From Rariloculus sp963665575 (GTDB lineage Bacteria; Pseudomonadota; Gammaproteobacteria; Steroidobacterales; Rariloculaceae), in assembly GCA_963665575.2 (NCBI GenBank), contig CAXXDW010000002.1:62001-126000 (forward strand): 64,000 bases of DNA, read 5' to 3'. How positions within the stretch are numbered: position 1 is the first letter of the stretch; each line of letters starts with the position of its first letter. The notes under the pieces are model-generated. The model was given only the letters and a program-made list of their open reading frames with translations, was not told where the DNA came from and ran no database searches. Position numbers and translations under genes: made by a program. This document shows, in pieces, positions 41,828-49,412 of the stretch.

Positions 41828-43588
41828 TCAATCTGCCTGATCGTCCTGGTCCGCTGCCGCGGGTTCGGCGTTCGCGTCGCGCAGTCTCTGCCAGGCTTCG
41901 GTTCCCTGAAGCGTCCGGTTCCGCTGCACGTAGTCCCAGGGCGTCTGACCGTTCCTTGCCTCGACCGTGGGTATTGCTCCGGCATCAAGCAACGCCAGCG
42001 CGATCCCTGGGCTTTCGTTCAACAGCGCCGCAACATGCAGCGACGTCGTCCCAAGCGTGCTGTGGCGTGCGTTGGGATTTGCACCGGCCGCAAGCAGCAA
42101 TTCGACAATGGGCAGTTCTCCGGTTCGGGCTGCGGCCCAGTGCAGCGGTGTGGCGCCGCTGTCGTCCCGCTCCCAGACCGGAGCGCCAAGATCGAGCAGC
42201 GTCGCTATCATGTCGACGCTGGAGTTCCCGGCGGCCGCGACATGCAGGGGAGGCTGGCCTTCGTCCGTGCGGGCTGCGAGATTACCGCCGGCACTCACAA
42301 GCGTCCTGATCAGTTCCGGATTGTCGCCGATCGCTGCGGCGACGTGCAGGGCCGTCCAACCGTCCCTGCTGCGGGAGTTGGCGTCGGCGCCTCCGTCAAG
42401 GAGCGCCGAAATTGTCGCAGGATCGGGATTGTTCTGAACCGCAAGATGAAGCGGTGTCATGCCATTGCCCGATGCCGCGTCGGGATTCGCGCTGCGGTCG
42501 ACGATCGCCCGGACGACCGCGGAGTTGTTGCTGTTTGCGGCGTAGTGCAACGACGAATATCCGGACCAGTCGCCCCTGTCGACATCGATGTCCTGGGCGA
42601 GTAGTTCCGCAACGACATTCGGATTCTCGTTATTCGCTGCTGCCAGGTGCAACGGCATCAAGCCCTCGTGAGTGCGCGCGTACGGGTCCGCTCCCGCTTC
42701 AAGCAAAACGGAAATGATCCCGGGCGTGCTTGCATTGATCGCCGCGACGTGAAGGGGAGCAAGGCCATCGTCTGTGCGTGCGTCAAGGTTAGCGTCGCCG
42801 GCGAGCAGCATCGAAATCACCTCCGGGTTATCGTTGCGTTCGGCCGCCATATGCAGAGGCGTCGCATTATCTGCCGGCAATCGGGCGTTGGCGTCGGCAC
42901 CCTGGACCAGAAGGGCCGCGAACACGTCTAGATCGTCGTTCCAGGCCGCCGCCCAATGTAACGGCGTCCAGCCGTTGCGATCGATCAGATTCGGATCGGC
43001 GTTTGTGGCAAGGAGGGCAGCAACAGCTTCGACGCCAATGTCGCGCGCGACCGCCAAATGCAGGGCCGAGCGGCGATCCGAGGTACGGGCATCGGGGCTT
43101 GCGCCGGCGGCGAGCAGGATGTCGACGGCGTCCTCGTCTTCGCGTCGCTGCACCGCCCAATGCAACGGCGTCCATTGGTTCACGTCTTCTGCATCGGGGT
43201 CGGCGCCGCCATCGAGAAGCGTGACGATCGTGTCGATATCGCTTGCCGATGCTGCAGCGACGTGCAGGGGGGACATTCCGTTTTCGATGCGTGCTTCTGT
43301 GTCCGCGCCGGCGTCGATCAGGGCCGCGGCCATTCTGGCATCGTCGCTGTCTGTAGCCACCGTGTGCAGCGCTGTCCAGCCTCGCTCGTCGCGAGCATTG
43401 GGGTCGGCGCCCTGGCCGAGGCAACGTCGCACGTCATTGGCGTTCGCTGTTGCGAAGAACCTGTTCGAACCCCAGTCAACGCATTCGTCCTGGGCATGGA
43501 TCGACCAAGGAGCCAACGCGAGTATGGTTGTCGCCGCCAAGCCTATGATCGAATGGAATTTTCCAGCTAGACTTCCCAAAATCCGCAT
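41828..43588 (-). CDS. secreted ankyrin-repeat protein
   Basis: 586 aa from ATG 43588. A signal peptide (I-I-G-L-A-A-T-T-I-L-A-L-A-P-W ... H-A-Q) is followed by about 14 consecutive ankyrin repeats with the T-P-L-H-x-A-A and L-L-x-x-G-A-D-P consensus, ending in a short charged tail. The repeats are longer than the canonical 33 residues by two or three (x-N-x-x-P-x-V/I insertions). Exported ankyrin proteins are known as host-interaction factors in symbionts and pathogens. The target is unknown. Confidence 0.9.
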   Translation of the reverse strand: MRILGSLAGKFHSIIGLAATTILALAPWSIHAQDECVDWGSNRFFATANANDVRRCLGQGADPNARDERGWTALHTVATDSDDARMAAALIDAGADTEARIENGMSPLHVAAASASDIDTIVTLLDGGADPDAEDVNQWTPLHWAVQRREDEDAVDILLAAGASPDARTSDRRSALHLAVARDIGVEAVAALLATNADPNLIDRNGWTPLHWAAAWNDDLDVFAALLVQGADANARLPADNATPLHMAAERNDNPEVISMLLAGDANLDARTDDGLAPLHVAAINASTPGIISVLLEAGADPYARTHEGLMPLHLAAANNENPNVVAELLAQDIDVDRGDWSGYSSLHYAANSNNSAVVRAIVDRSANPDAASGNGMTPLHLAVQNNPDPATISALLDGGADANSRSRDGWTALHVAAAIGDNPELIRTLVSAGGNLAARTDEGQPPLHVAAAGNSSVDMIATLLDLGAPVWERDDSGATPLHWAAARTGELPIVELLLAAGANPNARHSTLGTTSLHVAALLNESPGIALALLDAGAIPTVEARNGQTPWDYVQRNRTLQGTEAWQRLRDANAEPAAADQDDQAD

Positions 43589-43697
43589 ATTCCTGGTGAA
43601 GGTTGGATCATGCCGGTGTGAACGGACACGTTTCGCCGCCGGGTGGGGCGTACCGAATCTACCACACGCTGATTCGGACGTGCTATTTCTGCGTGAT

Positions 43698-44006
43698 TTG
43701 TCCACATTCAAACTTGCATGTCGGCGAACGCGTAGTAGCATCGAAATCGATGGCACGGTCGAGGTGATTATGTTCAGGCAGGATGATCGGCTGGTGCTCG
43801 AGCCTGTGAGCCGGGACCGGTCGCTGCAGGAGGTTCTGTCCGAACTGCCCACCCTGGACGAGCATTTGCCGGCTATTGCCGACCCGCCGGTAGAACCCGA
43901 AGATATTTTTGACGTGCCGAAAGTTCGGTACATGCTCGACACGAATATTCTGTCCGAGCTGATTCGACGGCCTTGGGGGTCCATTGCCGGGCGCGTGATC
44001 TGGTAG
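43698..44006 (+). pseudogene. vapB-vapC remnants
   Basis: From 43698 the frame resembles a VapB antitoxin (S-T-F-K-L-A at the start; F-R-Q-D-D-R-L-V-L-E-P-V), but the S-Q-A-V-R-L-P core is missing. At 43932 a VapC N-terminus follows in the same frame (M-L-D-T-N-I-L-S-E-L-I-R-R-P). It breaks after 25 residues at a sequence (GTGATCTGGTAGCG) that also ends the autotransporter gene at 31988-32004, marking a recombination junction. Confidence 0.6.
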
Positions 44007-44061
44007 CGTGCGAATCTGGCGCATTGAATACACTCGCGTCGAACTACGAATGGAGCAAGTA

Positions 44062-44328
44062 ATGCGTATCGAGACGGAAATAAAGAAATGGGGTAACAGC
44101 CTTGCATTGAGGGTGACCGGCGCCATGGCCGAACTACCTCGATTCAAGCCCGGTACGCGGGTCACCGTCGACGTGAGCGGGGACGGATTTGTCGTCAAGC
44201 GTGCGGGAGGGCGGATCGGAAAGTTCCGCTTTCCCCATGATGAAGCCGCGCTGTTGGCGGAAATGACTGCGGAAAACTCACATGCGGAAATGCTTGTAGG
44301 TCCGATCGGTCCCGAGATCGGCGACTAG
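44062..44328 (+). CDS. mazE: MazE-like antitoxin, island B
   Basis: 88 aa, almost identical to the copy at 32591, with the same GGAGCAAG ribosome region and TTGAATACAC motif upstream. Its toxin partner is broken, so it is now a solitary antitoxin that could still repress or cross-neutralise the intact MazF of island A. Confidence 0.88.
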   Translation: MRIETEIKKWGNSLALRVTGAMAELPRFKPGTRVTVDVSGDGFVVKRAGGRIGKFRFPHDEAALLAEMTAENSHAEMLVGPIGPEIGD

Positions 44329-44433
44329 ATGGCCGCACCGCCCTATGTCCCCGAACGGCAGGACATCGTTTGGCTCGACTTCGAGCCGACCAAGGGCAAG
44401 GAGATCGGCAAGTACGGCCAGCGCTCGTGTTGA
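44329..44433 (+). pseudogene. truncated mazF copy
   Basis: It matches the first 28 residues of the MazF at 32858 (P-E-R-Q-D-I-V-W-L-D-F-E). A one-base loss at G-K-E-I-G-K then gives an early stop. Homology continues about 10 codons in another frame before joining the 33-bp repeat at 44440. Confidence 0.85.
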
Positions 44434-44471
44434 GCAATCGCGAATCTTCCACCATTGCTCAAAAACACCGA

Positions 44472-44499
44472 TTGGATTGCGGTCGCGGCGTGCTAGGAT
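44472..44499 (+). promoter_or_regulatory. promoter of small coiled-coil gene (leaderless geometry)
   Basis: TTGGAT at 44472-44477 and TAGGAT at 44494-44499, 16-bp spacing. The expected start of transcription coincides with the ATG at 44507, and no ribosome site precedes that ATG. The same arrangement is found at 46045-46072 before the ATG at 46080. Confidence 0.55.
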
Positions 44500-44506
44500 C
44501 GAGCGC

Positions 44507-44752
44507 ATGTCGCCGGAGATGTACACGATCATCAGCGTCGCCGTAGGTCTGGCGGCGCTCATTCTCAACGGCCAGCTCGGTACGCGCCGTGCTATCGCGG
44601 AGCTGCGCACGGAGATAATCGGCCTGCGCGGGGAAATCGCGGTGGTTCGTGAACAGCTTGCGGCGCTCGCAGAGCGCGTGGCTCGCCTTGAGGGCGCCAT
44701 TCTCGGTCCCCACGATTTCGTTGGTGATATTGGCACTGGCAATGCTACGTAA
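44507..44752 (+). CDS. small membrane coiled-coil protein (M-S-P-E-M-Y family)
   Basis: 81 aa: one membrane helix (T-I-I-S-V-A-V-G-L-A-A-L-I-L), then a heptad coiled coil (E-L-R-T-E-I-I-G-L-R-G-E-I) and a conserved tail L-E-G-A-I-L-G-P. There are three copies in the window (32071, 44507, 46080), each next to TA genes. Here it directly precedes the parD operator. The function is unknown; membrane tethering or scaffolding is a guess. Confidence 0.65.
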   Translation: MSPEMYTIISVAVGLAALILNGQLGTRRAIAELRTEIIGLRGEIAVVREQLAALAERVARLEGAILGPHDFVGDIGTGNAT

Positions 44753-44759
44753 CTTGCCG

Positions 44760-44791
44760 GTGTATTCAATATTGTTTAAGTGTGAATACAC
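44760..44791. promoter_or_regulatory. parDE operator, island B
   Basis: GTGTATTCA at 44760-44768 and TGAATACAC at 44783-44791, separated by 14 bp. It has the same arms as the island A operator, but the spacer sequence differs and one arm base is lost. Confidence 0.7.
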
Positions 44792-44812
44792 GATACGCGT
44801 TGAGAAGAGTTC

Positions 44813-45079
44813 ATGCGGCGCACGACCACTATGACGGTGCGCATCAGCGGTGCACTTAGCGACTTTGTCTCGGCCAACGTGGGCGAATCGGGGGCGTACG
44901 AGAGCGTCAGTGAGTACATTCGAGACCTGATTCGCCGCGACAAGGCTCGGGCCGAGCGGGAGGCCCTGGAGCTTCTGAAGGCCGAGCTGAAACGCGCCTT
45001 TGCTGCGCCGGACGAGTCCTACCACGAGCTGTCGGCTTCCGACGTGATCGCGAGAACCCGGCTGCTGCCGAACGCATGA
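44813..45079 (+). CDS. parD: ParD-like antitoxin, island B
   Basis: An 88-aa ribbon-helix-helix protein differing from the island A copy by a few residues (for example D-K-A-R instead of D-K-T-R). It overlaps the truncated parE copy by 4 bp. With the toxin broken it may act as a spare antitoxin for the intact ParE of island A. Confidence 0.88.
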   Translation: MRRTTTMTVRISGALSDFVSANVGESGAYESVSEYIRDLIRRDKARAEREALELLKAELKRAFAAPDESYHELSASDVIARTRLLPNA

Positions 45080-45330
45080 CGCGGATACGCGTCCAGGAAG
45101 CGGCCGCAGCACGCATCGACGAAATCTACCGCTACGCCCGCAAGCGCTGGGGCGAGGCCCAGGCAGACGAAAATGTCACCGGCTTGTTTGACGCATTCGA
45201 AGGCATCGCGGCCGACAAAGCCCAACTGTCTGACGAGGAACTCAAGGCGATGCTGTGCACGGCGAACCAGCATCGCGAGGCGTACAGCCAATGGCGCGGC
45301 GATGTCATTTGGAACGGCCAATCGTGCTAG
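45076..45330 (+). pseudogene. chimeric truncated parE copy
   Basis: The first 46 residues match ParE (A-A-A-A-R-I-D-E-I-Y-R-Y-A-R-K-R-W-G), but after F-E-G-I the sequence switches to A-D-K-A-Q-L-S-D-E-E-L-K-A-M-L, which in island A lies downstream of parE (around 35205-35275). The catalytic C-terminal half is missing, so this is a deletion chimera of 84 aa, probably not toxic. Confidence 0.8.
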
Positions 45331-45366
45331 AGTCGTAAAACGTTTTTCTGATCGATGGTGAGCACC

Positions 45367-45576
45367 ATGCAACAGGTCAAGGTGTCCCCGAAGTTCCAGG
45401 TGGTCATCCCCAAGGCAGTGCGCGAGTCCCTTGGAATCCAACCCGGTCAGCGCCTGCAGGTCGTCTCCTACGGGGAGCGCATCGAGTTGGTGCCGGTGCG
45501 CGAGATCGGCGAGATGAGGGGATTTCTGGTCGGCATGGATCCGAAGTTCGAGCGCGAACCTGACCGTGAACTCTGA
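45367..45576 (+). CDS. AbrB-type antitoxin of vapBC module
   Basis: 69 aa with V-S-P-K-F-Q-V-V-I-P-K-A-V-R-E-S-L-G, the AbrB signature, and a tail G-F-L-V-G-M-D. The ATG at 45355 is an alternative start. It lies 2 bp before the PIN toxin gene, forming an intact module inserted between the parDE chimera and the third small coiled-coil gene. Confidence 0.88.
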   Translation: MQQVKVSPKFQVVIPKAVRESLGIQPGQRLQVVSYGERIELVPVREIGEMRGFLVGMDPKFEREPDREL

Positions 45577-45578
45577 TC

Positions 45579-45974
45579 GTGGCCGCGAACGCGCTCAATC
45601 TGGTCGACTCTTCCGGTTGGATTGAATTTTTCGTCGACGGTCCGAATGCTGGCAGGTTTGCGAATCCGCTCTCGGACGCCAGCCGGCTCGTGGTCCCGAC
45701 CATCAGTGTCTACGAAGTCTTTCGGGTGGTCCTGCGCCAACGCGGCGAGGACGACGCACTTTGCGCGGCGGCCTTGATGAGCCGCGGTCGCGAGGTCCCG
45801 CTGTCATCTGCGCTTGCGCTGGAAGCGGCGCGACTCGCGCACATATGGGGGCTGGCAATGGCCGACGGGATTATCCTGGCGACCGCGCGACTCAGCGGAG
45901 CGATGCTGTGGACCCAGGACATCGACTTCGAAGGTATGCCCGACGTCATGTACGTTGCGAACGTACCGGCCTGA
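45579..45974 (+). CDS. vapC: PIN-domain toxin (VapC-like)
   Basis: 131 aa starting with GTG. L-V-D-S-S-G-W-I-E-F-F gives the first acidic residue, S-V-Y-E-V-F the second, M-A-D-G-I-I-L-A-T-A the third and D-I-D-F the last. Its final 15 codons are also found as a fossil at 34250-34300, showing island A once carried this gene. Confidence 0.88.
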   Translation: MAANALNLVDSSGWIEFFVDGPNAGRFANPLSDASRLVVPTISVYEVFRVVLRQRGEDDALCAAALMSRGREVPLSSALALEAARLAHIWGLAMADGIILATARLSGAMLWTQDIDFEGMPDVMYVANVPA

Positions 45975-46079
45975 CGCGGTCGGTCTGGAGGCGAACAGGC
46001 TGACTACACTGCCCGAATCTCGCACCAATGCTCAAGAACACCGATTGGATTGCGGTCGCGGCGTGCTAGGATCGAGCGC

Positions 46080-46367
46080 ATGTCGCCGGAGATGTACACG
46101 ATCATCGGCGTCGCCGTAGGTCTGGCGGCGCTCATTCTCAACGGCCAGCGTGGGCTGCGGTCCCTGCGCAAGGAGCTGAACGAGCTGCGCAGTGAGATGC
46201 ACCGCGAGTTCGCGGCGGTCCGCAAGGAGTTCGCAGCCGTGCGTTCGGAAATCGCGGCGGTTCGGGAGCAGGTCGCCGCGCTCGCCGAATGCGTGGCTCG
46301 CCTGGAGGGCGTCATTCTCGGTCCCCGCGATTTCGCTCGTGACACCGGCACGGGCAATACCACGTAA
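46080..46367 (+). CDS. small membrane coiled-coil protein, third copy
   Basis: 95 aa. The same N-terminal membrane helix as the copy at 44507, but the coil is longer: extra heptads E-F-A-A-V-R-K and E-F-A-A-V-R-S. The tail L-E-G-V-I-L-G-P-R-D-F-A-R is conserved. The promoter TTGGAT-16-TAGGAT sits so close to the ATG that the mRNA is probably leaderless. Confidence 0.65.
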   Translation: MSPEMYTIIGVAVGLAALILNGQRGLRSLRKELNELRSEMHREFAAVRKEFAAVRSEIAAVREQVAALAECVARLEGVILGPRDFARDTGTGNTT

Positions 46368-46414
46368 CTGGACTTTCGTATCGTCCATCGGGCACCAGGT
46401 CCGGTCATCCACCG

Positions 46415-46528
46415 TCAGCGACAGAGCAGTCTTGGATCGTCCGTCTCCTCAATGGGGGCGTTCAGGTAGGCGGCGATATCGTCCGGCGTTTGCGGCAGTA
46501 CGCTGGCCCTACGAATCTTGATTGGCAT
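46415..46528 (-). pseudogene. truncated antidote fragment, island B
   Basis: 37 residues, M-P-I-K-I-R-R-A-S-V-L-P-Q-T-P-D-D-I-A-A-Y-L followed by E-E-T-D-D-P-R-L-L, then stop. It resembles the first third of TIGR02684/HigA-like antidotes, lacking the helix-turn-helix. It overlaps the promoter side of the fitA-like gene, as in island A. Confidence 0.5.
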
Positions 46529-46601
46529 TTCAGTTTCCGGTTGTCCGATTGCATTGCTAGCATTGCGTCGATTGTCGCAACGGAACTGAGCGGAGCCGAG
46601 A

Positions 46602-46844
46602 ATGGCGAGCATCACCATCCGAAACATCGACGACGAGGTGAAGACACGGCTACGTGTGCGCGCAGCACAAAACGGCCGATCCATGGAAGAGGAAGCCCGT
46701 CGCATCCTGCGCGAAGCGGTCAGGCGCAAGCAATACTCGCAAGATCTAGCGACGCTTATCGGCGCTCGGTTTGGGCTCTTGTGTGGAGTGGAGTTCGAGT
46801 TGCCGCCTCGAGAACCGGGTCGCGAGCCGCCCCTTTTCGACTAG
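46602..46844 (+). CDS. FitA/VapB-type antitoxin, intact copy
   Basis: An 80-aa ribbon-helix-helix antitoxin ending E-L-P-P-R-E-P-G-R-E-P-P-L-F-D, the complete toxin-binding tail that is scrambled in the copy at 33524. GAGCGGAG precedes the ATG. Its own toxin gene is reduced to a stub. Confidence 0.88.
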   Translation: MASITIRNIDDEVKTRLRVRAAQNGRSMEEEARRILREAVRRKQYSQDLATLIGARFGLLCGVEFELPPREPGREPPLFD

Positions 46845-46853
46845 GCAGGCGGC

Positions 46854-46943
46854 GATGATCCTGCTGCTGCCGAACGCATGCACCAGGTCGGTCGATTCTC
46901 AACGAGATGCTGCGCTGGGCGAACGAGCTGCGCGAGGCGCATA
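46854..46943 (+). pseudogene. fitB/vapC toxin stub fused to parDE debris
   Basis: It starts M-I-L-L like the toxin at 33779, then L-P-N-A-C-T-R-S-V-D-S: the bases match the end of parD (CTGCTGCCGAACGCATG) and the end of parE (GCACCAG-TCGGTCGATTC). It is therefore a three-way recombination junction, 29 codons in all. Confidence 0.7.
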
Positions 46944-46951
46944 GCTTGCGA

Positions 46952-47326
46952 CTATGCGAGATCGTCCAGGTCGAGTAATAGAGCAACGGCCAGAGCTTTC
47001 ATGGTGCTGAGCGTCCCCTGCCGGTTCCCGCGCTCAAGCTGCGACAGGTAAGCCGCGCTGATGCCGGCGCGTTCGGCCAGTTCCTTGACGCTGAGACCGC
47101 GGTATTCGCGCCACACCCGTACGGTGTTGTCGCCATCAAGAATGCGGTTGGCATAGGCGGCCGGAATCAGCTCTTCTTCACCCGCCGCCAGGCGACGCCT
47201 GGCCGTATCGTATGCCTGTACATCGGCCAGGTCTTCGGCGGCTTTGGTCAGTTGTTCGTACTCTTTGAGCGGCAACACAACCATACGCTCGCCGCCCGGA
47301 GATTCGATCACTTGCACGCGTGGCAT
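46952..47326 (-). CDS. XRE-family antitoxin with Phd-like N-terminus
   Basis: 124 aa. The N-terminal V-V-L-P-L-K-E-Y-E-Q-L resembles Phd/YefM-type toxin-binding segments; the C-terminal half is a Cro/C1 helix-turn-helix (G-L-S-V-K-E-L-A-E-R-A-G-I-S-A-A-Y-L-S-Q-L-E-R-G). It follows a RelE-like pseudogene, so it is the surviving antitoxin or regulator of a relE-type module. Confidence 0.85.
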   Translation of the reverse strand: MPRVQVIESPGGERMVVLPLKEYEQLTKAAEDLADVQAYDTARRRLAAGEEELIPAAYANRILDGDNTVRVWREYRGLSVKELAERAGISAAYLSQLERGNRQGTLSTMKALAVALLLDLDDLA

Positions 47327-47338
47327 GACGGCAATTCC

Positions 47339-47601
47339 CTATTTGTAGATGCTTCCGCGAGGGCCGACATCAAGTACCTGCATGACGTCTTGCTGCACCT
47401 CGAAAATGACTCGCCATCCACCGACCCGCAGTCGATAGCCCTCGCGACCTCTCAGTTTCTAGCGTGCCGGGCGTGCGCATGAGGATCAGCCGCATAGTCG
47501 TCAATTCTGGCACGAACCCGGCATTGCTCGTTGGCCGACATTCTGCGCAGCGCGTGGGGCTCTACGTCAACATCGCAGCCGAAGGCGTGTCGTCGTCCAT
47601 C
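47339..47601 (-). pseudogene. frameshifted RelE-family toxin
   Basis: Read leftward, V-E-P-H-A-L-R-R-M-S-A-N-E-Q-C-R-V-R-A-R-I-D-D-Y-A is the RelE N-terminal half. After a frame break near 47460 it continues K-L-R-G-R-E-G-Y-R-L-R-V-G-G-W-R-V-I-F-E-V, then V-L-D-V-G-P-R-G-S-I-Y-K-stop, the RelE catalytic half. No in-frame start is present. The toxin is probably dead. Confidence 0.75.
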
Positions 47602-47711
47602 GATTCCCGCCAAGCCGTCCACGGCTTCGAGTCCTTCCTGGGGCGCTTCTGACGAGCGCCAGGCACCGTTGCAACTGGCGCGATAGCGAGCCACCTGATC
47701 GGTGTTCTGGC

Positions 47712-48005
47712 TCAGGGTGTGGTCTCGGTTTGCCGCTCGATGCTGTCGAAGCGTTGATCGATGGAGTCGAAACGGCGGTCGATGGCGTCAAAACGACGAT
47801 CGATGGAATCGAAACGGCGGTCGATGGCGTCAAAACGACGATCGATGGAATCGAAGCGGAGGTCGATGGCGTCAAAACGGCGATCGATGGAATCGAAGCG
47901 GAGGTTAATCGAGTGGTGGCCGGACACCATCAGCGTTCCGAGCGCGACGCCCACACCGACGACGGTTACGCCGAGACCCATGATGGCCCAGATTTCCTTG
48001 CCCAC
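47712..48005 (-). CDS. small membrane protein with perfect heptad repeats
   Basis: 97 aa: an N-terminal membrane helix (I-M-G-L-G-V-T-V-V-G-V-G-V-A-L-G) and then eight or nine copies of the heptad R-R-F-D-A/S-I-D, alternating Ala and Ser, coded by a 42-bp tandem DNA repeat (47755-47920). It predicts a regular left-handed coiled coil. The family is not recognised. Compare the hendecad protein at 16889. Confidence 0.65.
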   Translation of the reverse strand: MGKEIWAIMGLGVTVVGVGVALGTLMVSGHHSINLRFDSIDRRFDAIDLRFDSIDRRFDAIDRRFDSIDRRFDAIDRRFDSIDQRFDSIERQTETTP

Positions 48006-48144
48006 GCTGGAACACCGCGCTTACAAGTCATGACTGATGCTAGCACGCCGCCGCAGTAGGGCCGGTACTTCCAAATCTGGACGGTAGCTCGAGATTCTCC
48101 ATAGGCTGGGAGGAGACACGCGCCCGACACGGTATCGTTCCCTA

Positions 48145-48173
48145 TTGGCGCAACTCACGCAGCGTACTATGCT
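48145..48173 (+). promoter_or_regulatory. candidate promoter for secreted protein gene
   Basis: TTGGCG at 48145-48150 and TATGCT at 48168-48173, spaced 17 bp, about 55 bp upstream of the start at 48230 with its GGGGAGA ribosome site. Confidence 0.45.
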
Positions 48174-48229
48174 AGCCGGTCAGGCTGCTTACGCCGCCGC
48201 ACACCACAACAAGCAGCGGGGAGACGATC

Positions 48230-49366
48230 ATGATCAGGTCCGGTCGCAGCGCTTTGGTGTTCGCGCTTGGCGCGTTGGCCGGTCTCGTCGGCGGCGCCGT
48301 TCTTGCCCAGTCGTCGATTCTGGCGACGGTTCCGGATCCGACGATCCCTTCGGACTTGCGCTCTGAGCCGGCGGAAACCATCGCGGCAGCGGCGCTCGAC
48401 CCCGAATGGCAGGCGCCGCGCACGTCCTGGGGGGATCCGAGCCTCGACGGCGTCTGGACGAGCGACGACATGCGCAGCGTCCCGATGACCCGCCCCGAGC
48501 GCTTCGGCACGCGCGAGTCGCTCGACGAGGAGGAGTTCTTCGCGCGGGCGAGCCAGGACGAAGGCCTGCACGACGACGCGGTCAATGTCGGCGCCTTCCT
48601 GCAGCACGAGTACGGCGTTCGCAGCTTCGGCTGGACGTCGATGATCGTCGATCCGCCGGACGGCCGCATGCCGGCGCTGACCGAGGCCGGCCGGGCCATC
48701 AACGCGTCGCGGACCCGCGGCACCTACGGTCCCGGTCCCTTCGACAGCTTCGCGGACTTCTCGCTCTACGACCGCTGCATCACGCGCGGCCCCATGGGCT
48801 CGATAACGCCCTCGATCTACGGCAACGGTGTCAGGATCACGCAGGGTCCGGGTTTTGTCGCCGTGAGTTCCGAGATGGTCCACGAGACGCGGATCATTCA
48901 TCTTGGCGATACTCCGCCGCTTGACGACGGACTGCGGCAGTTTCCGGGCAGCGCGCGCGGTTACTGGGAGGGCGACACGCTCGTGGTCGAGTCGCGCAAC
49001 TTCACCGACAGGACGAGCGCCGCGCGGGTGCCGACCAGCTCCGAATTCGTGCTCACGGAGCGATTCACGCGCGTGGATCCCGAGATGATCGAATACGTCG
49101 CAACGATCGAGGACCCGGTCACGCTCACGGCGCCGATGACGCTGCGGCTCATGCTCACGACTCAGCCCGGCTACACGCTGCTCGAGTACAACTGCCACGA
49201 GGGCAACCAGGCGGTACGCAACGCCCTGAGCGGCGAGCGCGTCTACGAGGTGCAGGTCGCAGAGGCCATCGCGAACGGCGAGCCGATCCCGGCGCGCGCG
49301 ACCGAGCACACGCAGATCAGGAACGGCGAGCCCGACAGGCTCTTCAACATCAATCTCGGCGAATGA
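48230..49366 (+). CDS. secreted protein of unknown function
   Basis: 378 aa with a signal peptide (L-V-F-A-L-G-A-L-A-G-L-V-G-G-A-V-L-A-Q). The mature part contains S-L-D-G-V-W-T-S-D-D, a D-R-C-I-T-R-G-P segment, G-Y-W-E-G-D-T-L-V-V-E-S-R-N-F-T-D-R-T and a late L-L-E-Y-N-C-H-E-G-N. The G-x-W-E-x-D-T-L-V-x-x-x-x-x-F-x-D-R-T block is shared with the protein at 50939, so they are paralogues. I know the family only as hypothetical proteins frequent in Gram-negative environmental bacteria; no activity is assigned. Confidence 0.7.
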   Translation: MIRSGRSALVFALGALAGLVGGAVLAQSSILATVPDPTIPSDLRSEPAETIAAAALDPEWQAPRTSWGDPSLDGVWTSDDMRSVPMTRPERFGTRESLDEEEFFARASQDEGLHDDAVNVGAFLQHEYGVRSFGWTSMIVDPPDGRMPALTEAGRAINASRTRGTYGPGPFDSFADFSLYDRCITRGPMGSITPSIYGNGVRITQGPGFVAVSSEMVHETRIIHLGDTPPLDDGLRQFPGSARGYWEGDTLVVESRNFTDRTSAARVPTSSEFVLTERFTRVDPEMIEYVATIEDPVTLTAPMTLRLMLTTQPGYTLLEYNCHEGNQAVRNALSGERVYEVQVAEAIANGEPIPARATEHTQIRNGEPDRLFNINLGE

Positions 49367-49412
49367 CGCTGCGCCGTCGTCGAAAGAACGGGAAGAGCCA
49401 CGAAACAGCGGT

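Noticed and set aside
47755..47920. 42-bp repeats as a possible non-coding array
   Set aside because: They are in frame within a gene with a membrane helix and encode a regular heptad coil, so a coding explanation is sufficient.
48167..49309. Minus-strand frame of about 380 codons opposite the secreted protein
   Set aside because: Composition is typical of an antisense shadow, and the plus strand has a signal peptide, promoter and ribosome site.
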